From contig VBPQ01000088.1 of the NCBI GenBank assembly GCA_005877185.1, positions 1-6,717 on the forward strand: DNA of 6,717 nucleotides. Reading direction: 5' to 3'. The notes beneath the pieces are model-generated. The model was not told the DNA's origin. It saw only the letters and a program-made list of their open reading frames with translations, and ran no database searches. Source of the DNA: Nitrososphaerota archaeon (GTDB lineage: Archaea; Thermoproteota; Nitrososphaeria; Nitrososphaerales; Gagatemarchaeaceae). Shown here piece after piece: positions 1 to 4,990 of the stretch (its first letter is position 1; every line of letters begins with the position of its first letter). Position numbers and translations under genes: made by a program.

Positions 1-156
1 TTCGGCGCTCACGTTCCGAGACGCGAAGTCTGCAAACTCAGCGAAGTGAGTGAAAGGAAGTATCGTTGTGGGAGATACGACCTCAACGTCTTCGCAGGAT
101 TTGATGAGCGACGACTGGGAAAGAATGGAGTTGGAGTTCATGACCGTTTTTTCCAT
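1..156 (-). CDS. Hypothetical protein, N-terminal 52 residues (runs off the window start)
   Basis: An open frame on the minus strand starts at an ATG (154-156) and stays open to base 1. It reads MEKTVMNSNSILSQ, then a stretch including SLIKSCEDVEVVSPTT and FTHFAEFADF. I recognise no family. There is no obvious signal peptide or membrane segment in the visible part, which is a polar start followed by a mixed hydrophobic segment. The start is favoured by an archaeal-type TATA box (minus GCTTAAATTATG, about 191-202) whose centre lies about 40 bp upstream of the ATG, nearly the same spacing as for the antitoxin gene at 2144. An alternative ATG lies five codons downstream. Codon choice looks coding, with mixed C/G/T third positions. 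The competing plus-strand frame (46-282) has no promoter and an unprotein-like composition. The function is unknown and the gene is incomplete. Confidence 0.5.
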   Translation of the reverse strand, partial: MEKTVMNSNSILSQSSLIKSCEDVEVVSPTTILPFTHFAEFADFASRNVSAE

Positions 157-190
157 ACTGAAAGCGGAGTAAGACCATACCCATGTGAGC

Positions 191-202
191 ATAATTTAAG
201 CG
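191..202 (-). promoter_or_regulatory. Archaeal TATA/BRE promoter of the partial gene at 1-156
   Basis: The minus strand reads GCGCTTAAATTATGCTC. CTTAAATTAT matches an archaeal TATA box with a G/C-rich BRE-like segment just upstream. An expected start 24-27 bp downstream leaves a leader of roughly 10-15 nt before the ATG at 156. The core GCTTAAAT also occurs in the antitoxin promoter at about 2179-2186. Confidence 0.5.
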
Positions 203-240
203 CGTCGCAAGCATGGAGACGTAGTATACCAATTACCCAT

Positions 241-337
241 TCGAGGCTTGCCCTCATTGTCGCGTCTCCGACACCTTGTTGAAGGGGCCTACCGCGCTTA
301 ACTTTTCGAGGCTCTTGCCCTCATATGGTCTGTCGCG
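241..337 (+). repeat. Gapped direct repeat downstream of the transposase
   Basis: Copy 1 (241-264) and copy 2 (306-337) share three identical blocks in the same order: tcgaggct (241-248, 306-313), tgccctcat (249-257, 316-324) and tgtcgcg (258-264, 331-337). Copy 2 has extra 'ct' between blocks one and two and extra 'atggtc' between blocks two and three. In the transposase direction each copy contains GAGG-gcaag-CCTC, a small hairpin. The copies are separated by 41 bp and may mark the IS right end or part of an RNA structure. Confidence 0.6.
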
Positions 338-347
338 GCCACACCCC

Positions 348-1331
348 TCAACTGTGATACGCCCGCCTCTCTTTCAGGACCCAGAAGACGATCTTGAGCA
401 GCTTCGCAGACGCAGCGACGATCGCCTTCTGGTCTCCCTTCCTCCTCGCGATCCTGACGTAGAAGTTGGCGACCGTCCCTTCGGGTTCCACACGCATGTG
501 GGCCCTGGTGCACTGGCCCATTATCCACCTCAGGTACCTGCTCCCGGTCTTCATAATCGGTCCGTGGTACGTCTTCCCTCCTGACGAATGAGTCGAGGGC
601 GCGAGGCCGGAGTAGCCCACGAGGCTGGAGGAGTCCTCGAACCTCTCTATCTCGGCTATCTCGCTGATGATGAGTAGAGCGGAGTAGTAGGAGATTCCGG
701 GTATCGTCATCAGGAGGCTGGCGTCTTCGTTGCTACCTGCCTTCTGGCGTATCGTTCTCGAGGCCTCGCGTATCTCCTTGTTCAGGCCGTCGATGAGCCT
801 CAGGTAGCTCTGAACCCTTGCGTCCTCTATTCCTCTCACCTTCTCCACGAAACCCTTGGTGAAGGGGCCCGCGTCAATCGAGATGTTGTTCATGAGCAGG
901 TAGGCGTGTATCCTGTTCTTCATCCTGGTCCTCTGCCTCACCAGGTTGGCCCTGAACCTCACGAGCTCCCTGAACTCCATGGTCTCCTTCGATGGCACGT
1001 AGCACTCGGCCGCCCAGCCTCCCCTCAAGAGGTTAGCGAGTGTGATGGAGTCGGTCTTATCGGTCTTCACCTTCGCTGATGCGATGGCCTTGTTCTTGAC
1101 TGGGTTCGAGAGGGTGACGTTGTGCCTCTCCGAGAGAAGCTTGTGTGCCCAGTACCACGTCGATGAGGACTCGATGACCATCGACGACCGTTCTGGTACG
1201 CTCTCGGAGAATTCCTTCATCTTCTCCAGCGTGTTCTCCACTCTCCCTTGCCTCAGGACGTTGCCAAAAATGTCCATGACGGCAAATTCGGAGTACTTCT
1301 TGTGCAGATCCAGTCCGACGAATAATGACAT
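348..1331 (-). CDS. IS110-family transposase (DEDD plus Transposase_20 domains)
   Basis: This recombinase of 327 residues catalyses cut-out and reinsertion of its IS element through a RuvC-like DEDD domain and a C-terminal serine domain, guided in studied relatives by a bridge RNA. The N-terminal domain shows GLDLHKK (Asp8), VIESS (Glu54) and KTDKTDS (Asp91, Asp94), the expected DEDD set. The middle, about residues 115-200, is charged and helical. The C-terminal domain has TIPGISYYSA (209-218), GYSGLAPS (239-246), HSSGGK (248-253) and KTGSRYLR (261-268); Ser249 or Ser250 is the likely nucleophile. Length is normal for the family and no frameshift is seen. The ATG at 1331 is chosen because it puts the first Asp at residue 8, as is usual; an in-frame GTG at 1373 would add 14 residues. 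No clear Shine-Dalgarno precedes it. AGG/AGA arginine codons are frequent, unlike the plus-strand cassette. It appears intact and potentially active. Confidence 0.93.
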   Translation of the reverse strand: MSLFVGLDLHKKYSEFAVMDIFGNVLRQGRVENTLEKMKEFSESVPERSSMVIESSSTWYWAHKLLSERHNVTLSNPVKNKAIASAKVKTDKTDSITLANLLRGGWAAECYVPSKETMEFRELVRFRANLVRQRTRMKNRIHAYLLMNNISIDAGPFTKGFVEKVRGIEDARVQSYLRLIDGLNKEIREASRTIRQKAGSNEDASLLMTIPGISYYSALLIISEIAEIERFEDSSSLVGYSGLAPSTHSSGGKTYHGPIMKTGSRYLRWIMGQCTRAHMRVEPEGTVANFYVRIARRKGDQKAIVAASAKLLKIVFWVLKERRAYHS

Positions 1332-1491
1332 ACGGGCCGGGTCGCCTTTTTGGCTAATACGTGATTTGCTCACATATGACTAACTTTGTTCTTCATCCTC
1401 TAGTCTTATCCTTGGAAGGCCCCGTGCCTGTCGCCCCAGGCGAGTGCCAGGGGAGAGATATCATGAATCTCTCTCCCAGGAGAAACCCGAG
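1332..1491 (-). ncRNA. Candidate IS110 bridge-RNA region (non-coding leader of the transposase)
   Basis: This is the gap between the vapC stop and the transposase ATG. It holds several self-complementary segments: gggagagat (1451-1459) with atctctctccc (1467-1477), which pair apart from a 2-nt bulge; ccccagg (1434-1440) with ccagggg (1447-1453) around a 6-nt loop and one A-A mismatch; and the perfect 10-bp palindrome ccttggaagg (1410-1419). The first two overlap and may be alternatives. In the IS110 group a bridge RNA with target- and donor-binding loops is encoded at this position. I infer the RNA from position and structure only and have not identified its loops or guides. Confidence 0.4.
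1451..1477. repeat. Inverted repeat (stem-loop) between transposase leader and vapC
   Basis: gggagagat and atctctctccc form a stem of up to nine pairs with a 2-nt bulge and a short loop (atcatga). It lies 15 bp beyond the vapC stop. It could terminate or stabilise the vapBC transcript, or be the first stem of a bridge RNA. Confidence 0.6.
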
Positions 1492-1899
1492 CTATGTGTG
1501 AAAGTGTTGCAGAGGTTGGGCATCAGGTTTGAAACTGCCACAGTGACCATTTGCGACGATGATTGTGACGGCTACCGCGTCATTGGCGTCGAGCCCCAAG
1601 TCCCGACCAAGTTCGGTTGCTGCAAGGTACTTCGGCTTATCAACTCCTTCGACTTCGAGGTTGTCGAGCATCAGCAACCCTTCCATGATTTCAGAGAGTT
1701 GCTCGGGAGTTACCCCGTGCTTCAGGATGTTGACGACTTGAGAGAGGTGCACGACAGTCGTAACCACTTTTTCTTTCCCCTCTTCAACCTCGGCCACTAT
1801 TTTCTTTGAGAGGTCTTTCATCTGCTTCTCCGATTGGCTAAGGTGTCTCCCTGGTCTGTAGAACGCGTAGATGAACACGTTCGAATCCAGAAACTTCAT
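1492..1899 (-). CDS. vapC: PIN-domain toxin, VapC-like, with substituted active-site residues
   Basis: A 135-residue PIN-domain protein. VapC toxins are Mg-dependent RNases that cut tRNA or rRNA and are held inactive by VapB. The N-terminus MKFLDSNVFIYAFY gives the first metal-binding Asp5, and GLDANDAVAV (102-111) gives the conserved Asp107. The second acid, normally Glu in a 'vhlSEv.nil' motif, is Gln54 here (HLSQVVNIL). The closing motif, normally SFDxDF, reads SFKPDA (122-127), so Lys124 replaces the first Asp, although Asp126 could substitute. The tail PLQHFHT is atypical but total length is normal for the family. The ATG overlaps the antitoxin stop by 4 bp (ATGA), implying translational coupling. 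The toxin may be weak or dead, or a divergent active form. The IS element lies immediately downstream and may have altered the 3' end. The PIN fold is secure; activity is uncertain. Confidence 0.85.
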   Translation of the reverse strand: MKFLDSNVFIYAFYRPGRHLSQSEKQMKDLSKKIVAEVEEGKEKVVTTVVHLSQVVNILKHGVTPEQLSEIMEGLLMLDNLEVEGVDKPKYLAATELGRDLGLDANDAVAVTIIVANGHCGSFKPDAQPLQHFHT

Positions 1900-2144
1900 C
1901 TGCTGGTCTTCTCTGCATGAGCCGTCTCGAATGCGGCCCAGTCACCGATCGCTTCAACCCCTACGTTCACTCTAGCGTAGAACTTCTTCAAGTCGGGTTT
2001 CTTCTTCGGTACTATCTTTAGGGAACCTTCTCGTTTGATCACGTACACTTCGTTAGTCCCAGCCAATTGGCTTCCTCTCCAGTCGGATGGAAGAATTAGC
2101 CTTCCCTGGGAGTCGACCCTCTTCAGCTCTACCTCCACTTTCAT
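1896..2144 (-). CDS. vapB: AbrB/SpoVT-type antitoxin, VapB-like
   Basis: An 82-residue protein whose N-terminal half is a swapped-hairpin AbrB DNA-binding domain: VDSQGRLILPSDWR (10-23) matches the family pattern 'vD.kGRi.LP...R', followed by strands YVIKREG and LKIVPKK (about 34-48). The C-terminal part (about 50-82, including FYARVNVGVEAIGDW) is the likely toxin-binding segment that inserts into the PIN active site. Such antitoxins usually also repress their own promoter, so the TATA region at about 2175-2186 is the likely operator. The gene comes first in the operon and its stop overlaps the toxin start (ATGA). The ATG at 2144 is supported by a TATA box about 37 bp upstream and a GGTGG just before the start. 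The sequence looks intact even though the partner toxin has lost typical catalytic residues. Confidence 0.88.
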   Translation of the reverse strand: MKVEVELKRVDSQGRLILPSDWRGSQLAGTNEVYVIKREGSLKIVPKKKPDLKKFYARVNVGVEAIGDWAAFETAHAEKTSR

Positions 2145-2174
2145 CGCCGTTCCACCACATTCTAGATGCTTGCT

Positions 2175-2186
2175 CCATATTTAAGC
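2175..2186 (-). promoter_or_regulatory. Archaeal TATA box of the vapBC operon
   Basis: The minus strand reads GTGCTTAAATATGG. The box centre is about 37 bp upstream of the vapB ATG, leaving a leader of roughly 10 nt. The core GCTTAAAT is shared with the promoter at about 191-202. The box is nearly symmetrical and could also work toward the plus strand. Autoregulation by the AbrB antitoxin at this site would be typical. Confidence 0.55.
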
Positions 2187-2196
2187 ACTTTTCACC

Positions 2197-2283
2197 ATGT
2201 CAGCACAAACATTGGGAATCGAGGGGTTATTCAGGGGCCAATCCGGAATCCTGGAGGCGATCGCTCGCAACCTTCAGTTCTGA
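2197..2283 (+). CDS. Possible small protein (28 aa), unsupported family
   Basis: ATG to TGA, with a protein-like sequence: MSAQTLGIEGLFRG, then QSGILEAIARNLQF. It looks like the start of a helical protein. It lies just beyond the near-symmetrical TATA region at 2175-2186, but the ATG is closer to that box than leaderless initiation would predict. T-tracts follow at 2381-2399. It may be a real microprotein, the head of a broken gene, or chance. Confidence 0.2.
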   Translation: MSAQTLGIEGLFRGQSGILEAIARNLQF

Positions 2284-2380
2284 GCTGTCAGCCTTCGCTA
2301 TCTAGGGATGCGGAAAGTGAATATTCAACTGTATTGATATAGATTAACGGCATTCGAGTGGTTGGTTGTTCCATAACTTA

Positions 2381-2399
2381 GTTTTTCTACTCTATTTTT
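2381..2399 (+). terminator. T-tract, possible archaeal terminator
   Basis: gtttttctactctattttt contains two runs of five T within 19 bp. Archaeal RNA polymerase can terminate at T-rich tracts without a hairpin. Any transcript ending here would run rightward from the region near 2190. Low confidence because no confirmed plus-strand gene lies upstream. Confidence 0.25.
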
Positions 2400-2411
2400 G
2401 GGCCAGCGAAG

Positions 2412-2471
2412 CGGCGTGCGTTTATATTGCACCGACCATGGTCTTGCAAGTGATTGCAAACGGCGTGCGTT
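2412..2471 (+). repeat. 11-bp direct repeat flanking the TATA box
   Basis: cggcgtgcgtt occurs exactly at 2412-2422 and 2461-2471, 49 bp apart, bracketing the TATA box and its predicted start site. It could be a pair of operator half-sites or chance. Confidence 0.4.
2421..2428 (+). promoter_or_regulatory. Candidate archaeal TATA box, no clear gene
   Basis: TTTATATT in a G/C-rich setting (gcggcgtgcg precedes it) is close to the archaeal consensus. The predicted start is near 2450. The only downstream frame before the cassette is a 29-codon ORF (2438-2527), whose ATG lies slightly before the predicted start while in-frame GTGs at 2450 and 2465 lie at or after it. It may be the promoter of a gene cut short by insertion of the GC-rich block, or it may drive the cassette with a long leader. 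Confidence 0.35.
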
Positions 2472-2734
2472 CCGTCTACTCATGCGGCAACAATCCTAAC
2501 CCAGCCGGCTACACTTCCAACTGGTAGGGTCGCGAGTGAGCTGAAGGCGGATGGTTGGATATTCGCAAGACCGAAAATGTCGCTGTGTGCGAGGCTATCT
2601 GTGCCCCATGGAAGATGCTCGCATGGCCAATGCGGTGTTCGAGTTCGGCTCGCACCTCTTCCCATTTCACAGCTAGGCGACGGATTTGCGAATCCTTCTC
2701 AGGTGAACTCCGAACGCCTCCGGGTGGGTATCCC

Positions 2735-3772
2735 ATGATTGAAGGTCTGGAGAGAGTGCTTGACGGTACTGGGCAACCAGGCCTCCACGAACTGCGCGAC
2801 TTGCTCGAGGAGCTGCTCGACGGCCCGTCTGTGGAGGGAACATTCATTGGGCATCAGGATTTGCAGCCACGGTCAATGCGGGTATTCCGCTTGCGCTTTG
2901 CCATCAACGGCTCGCCTCGCACCTTGATCGTCAAGCGCCTGAGGCCGGAGATAGCCCGCCGAAACGAGCTGGTGGCCAAACGCTGGCTGCCCGCAGTGGG
3001 CCTGAGCGACCTAGGCCCCCCGTTCGCCGGCAGCGTGGCCGACCGAAGTGGAGCCTGTGTCTGGCATGTGTACCACGACCTCGGTCCGCATGAGCTGGAT
3101 CCGCAACATCCCAGCAGCGACGCCGTTAGGACAGCCATCGAACAAATTGCGCTAATGCACACACGGTTTGCTGGGCACGCTCTGCTGGGGGAGGTCCGCC
3201 TTCAAGGGGGGGACCTGGGTATGCACTTCGTCGAATCGAACATTCGAGACGCCATATACGCCCTAGAAGCCTGCCAAGCGACTCCGCCACACCAACAGGT
3301 GCGGGACCGCCTTCTGCATCGGCTTTACGCAATTCGGGATGAGCTGCCGCAAAGGGAACAGGTACTGGAGGAGTGGGGAGGGCCGGAGACATTGCTTCAT
3401 GGCGACCTTTGGGCCATCAACGTGTTCGTCATGCAAGCTGCGAACGGACTGCATGCCCGGCTCATAGACTGGGACCACGCGGCCGTCGGCCCGTTCAGTT
3501 ACGACCTTTCGACGTTTCTCTTGCGATTCCCACGGGAGCATCGGCGATCATTCCTGAAGCTCTACAGCGAAGAAGTGGCGCGCAGTGGCTGGCGCCTGCC
3601 TGCAGACGCTGAGCTGAATGCTCTTTTCGAAACGGCTGAGTATGCGCGCTTTGCGAATCGGGTTATCTGGCCGGCGATCGCGTTGGTGATGGACCACGCT
3701 GAGTGGGGATTCGAATCGCTAGCGGAGATTGACCAATGGTTTGAGAAGTTTGAACCCGTGCTCCCCGCGTAG
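2735..3772 (+). CDS. APH/choline-kinase-like phosphotransferase
   Basis: A 345-residue soluble kinase-fold protein that should transfer phosphate from ATP to a hydroxyl of a small molecule such as a sugar, aminoglycoside or choline-like alcohol. LIVKRL (64-69) gives the ATP-anchoring Lys67; LLHGDLWAINV (220-230) is the Brenner-type catalytic loop with Asp224 and Asn229; ARLIDWDHAAVGPFSYDL (241-258) carries the metal-binding Asp245 and the structural YDL. The C-terminal third is helical and would form the acceptor site, which does not reveal the substrate. The frame is open upstream to a TTG at 2555, but residues encoded there are unlike the family. The ATG at 2735, preceded by a GGGTGGG, gives a normal N-terminus. 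It is first in a three-gene plus-strand cassette, 57 bp before the next gene, with a bacterial-looking GC-rich codon style. Resistance function is possible but not shown; a biosynthetic or salvage role fits the neighbours better. Confidence 0.85.
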   Translation: MIEGLERVLDGTGQPGLHELRDLLEELLDGPSVEGTFIGHQDLQPRSMRVFRLRFAINGSPRTLIVKRLRPEIARRNELVAKRWLPAVGLSDLGPPFAGSVADRSGACVWHVYHDLGPHELDPQHPSSDAVRTAIEQIALMHTRFAGHALLGEVRLQGGDLGMHFVESNIRDAIYALEACQATPPHQQVRDRLLHRLYAIRDELPQREQVLEEWGGPETLLHGDLWAINVFVMQAANGLHARLIDWDHAAVGPFSYDLSTFLLRFPREHRRSFLKLYSEEVARSGWRLPADAELNALFETAEYARFANRVIWPAIALVMDHAEWGFESLAEIDQWFEKFEPVLPA

Positions 3773-3818
3773 TGCGCCATCGCCCGGGACGACGCAGCGG
3801 ACAATCATCCCGTACATC

Positions 3819-3829
3819 GGGAGGGAGGG
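3819..3829 (+). promoter_or_regulatory. Strong Shine-Dalgarno sequence before the glycosyltransferase gene
   Basis: A run gggagggaggg directly precedes the ATG at 3830. The purine run decides the start and differs from the leaderless or short-leader archaeal starts elsewhere in the window. Confidence 0.55.
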
Positions 3830-4990
3830 ATGACAACGCGGACCGTGGTTATCGGGGCGTACAACGTCGCCGCCTTCCCTGAAGGCGGAGGGCATTTCTG
3901 GGTCTACCTCCAATACGTCCTCGGGCTGCGCCAACTCGGCTGCGATGTGTACTGGCTGGAGGCATTTCACACCAAGGGCCGCAGCGAGCAGGAAGCCGCC
4001 GGCCTCGCCACCTTCCGCGCGCGGATGCAACAGTATGGGCTGAGCCGCAAGCACATCATCTACGTCACTCGTAGCAAGGAGCCCTCGCTTGAAACGCCGA
4101 CCGAGTACCTTGACATGCCTCGCAGCGAGGCTGAAGCCGTCTTTGAGAAGGCGGACTTGATGTTAAACTTCCATTACTCCATCAGCCCCGCCCTGCTGGA
4201 GCACTTCCAGCGCACCGCGCTGGTGGACATCGATCCCGGGCTGCTCCAATTCTGGATCAGCCGTGGGCAACTCCAAGCACCCCACCACGACTTGTATTTC
4301 ACCATCGGGGAGAACATAGGCAAACCAGGCGGCAGAATTCCAGACTGCGGTTTGAGATGGATTCCCATCCGGCCGGCCGTCTGCCTGGAATACTGGCCCT
4401 ATCGGTTCGACCCGCACTCCGAAGCATTCTCTACAGTTTCCATCTGGGATTCTTCAGATTGGGTTGTGGACGGCGACCAAAAGTACGAGAACACGAAGCG
4501 GGCCGCGTTTCTGGAGTATGCGGATCTACCCCGCCTGACCCGCCAACCGCTTGAGCTGGCCCTATTCATGAAGAGGGAGAGAGACATGAAGGAGTGGAAG
4601 GACATGGAACAGCGTGGTTGGCGCGTCCGTCATTCGCGCGAGGTCGCCGCCACTCCCGAGATGTATCAAACCTACATCCAGCGGGCGCGAGGTGAATTCA
4701 GTTGCGCCAAACGTTCGTACACGGAGTTTCAGAATGCTTGGGTGAGTGATCGAACCGTCTGTTACCTGGCCAGCGGCAAGCCGGTCGTGGTGCAGGACAC
4801 CGGACCGAGCGAGTTTCTGCCGAACGGGGAGGGCATGTTCCGTTTCACCACACAGGAGCAAGCGGCCAGGGCCTTCGACGCAATCAATGCCGATTATGAA
4901 CGGCACTGCCGGGCGGCGCGGAGGCTGGCGGAGACCCATTTCGACGCCAGGCTGGTCCTAACAAAGATCCTGAACGAGACGTTGTCATGA
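3830..4990 (+). CDS. GT-B fold glycosyltransferase-like protein (CgeB/YkvP-like)
   Basis: A 386-residue protein resembling GT-B glycosyltransferases, which move a sugar from a nucleotide-sugar donor to an acceptor. The first Rossmann half has TVVIGAYN (5-12), the glycine-rich FPEGGGHFW (16-24) and GCDVYWLEAF (37-46). The second half carries the recognisable end: FSCAKRSYTEF (290-300), WVSDRTVCYLASGKPVVVQD (304-323) and GPSEFLP (325-331), with GEGMFRF (333-339) and a closing helix. This C-terminal pattern is typical of CgeB/YkvP-like transferases, where the SEFLP region sits near the donor site. There is no signal peptide or membrane segment, so it is probably cytoplasmic. Its last 4 bp overlap the next start (ATGA), so it is co-translated with the ATP-grasp gene. 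Donor and acceptor are unknown, and an epimerase-like or non-glycosylating GT-B role cannot be excluded. Confidence 0.72.
   Translation: MTTRTVVIGAYNVAAFPEGGGHFWVYLQYVLGLRQLGCDVYWLEAFHTKGRSEQEAAGLATFRARMQQYGLSRKHIIYVTRSKEPSLETPTEYLDMPRSEAEAVFEKADLMLNFHYSISPALLEHFQRTALVDIDPGLLQFWISRGQLQAPHHDLYFTIGENIGKPGGRIPDCGLRWIPIRPAVCLEYWPYRFDPHSEAFSTVSIWDSSDWVVDGDQKYENTKRAAFLEYADLPRLTRQPLELALFMKRERDMKEWKDMEQRGWRVRHSREVAATPEMYQTYIQRARGEFSCAKRSYTEFQNAWVSDRTVCYLASGKPVVVQDTGPSEFLPNGEGMFRFTTQEQAARAFDAINADYERHCRAARRLAETHFDARLVLTKILNETLS

Larger units (their letters stand above)
241..1490 (-). mobile_element. IS110-family insertion sequence (ends approximate)
   Basis: The element consists of one transposase gene (348-1331, minus), about 160 bp of structured non-coding DNA upstream of it up to the vapC stop, and about 100-150 bp downstream. 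IS110 elements are known to lack terminal inverted repeats and usually make no target duplication, so the ends cannot be fixed by inspection. I place the left end (transposase 5' side) near 1480-1490, just outside the toxin gene. The right end lies between the promoter at about 191-202 and the transposase stop, possibly at one of the two repeats at 241-264 and 306-337. IS110-group elements carry the bridge RNA on the transposase 5' side and IS1111-group elements on the 3' side. The leader hairpins favour the former. Confidence 0.6.
2145..2734. other. 590-bp stretch without a convincing gene
   Basis: This gap separates the archaeal-looking vapBC operon from the GC-rich cassette. The first part (to about 2450) is comparatively AT-rich and contains the vapB promoter, a 28-codon plus ORF (2197-2283), T-tracts (2381-2399) and a second TATA box (2421). 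The second part (about 2530-2734) is GC-rich and open in several frames on both strands, including a protein-like minus frame around 2560-2720, but nothing there has a start, family or end that I can support. The composition step near 2450-2530 may be the left junction of acquired DNA. Confidence 0.5.

Noticed and set aside
46..282. 78-codon plus-strand ORF
   Set aside because: It has no promoter, start signal or protein-like composition, and the minus frame at 1-156 with its TATA box explains the region better.
1332..1373. GTG start adding 14 residues to the transposase
   Set aside because: IS110 transposases normally have the first Asp within about 10 residues of the start, which fits the ATG at 1331; the extension also overlaps the structured leader.
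2555..2734. 60-residue N-terminal extension of the first kinase from a TTG start
   Set aside because: The extension is Ser/Cys/Arg-rich and unlike the family; the ATG at 2735 has a purine-rich site and a normal N-terminus.
2454..2738. 94-codon plus ORF and the 61- and 112-codon minus ORFs over the same DNA
   Set aside because: They mutually overlap in GC-rich DNA with low-complexity Ser/Pro/Arg content and no supportable start; only the short minus stretch is kept as a weak finding.
2735..3772. Calling the kinase an aminoglycoside-resistance gene
   Set aside because: The catalytic motifs are shared across many small-molecule kinases and nothing in the sequence identifies an antibiotic substrate.
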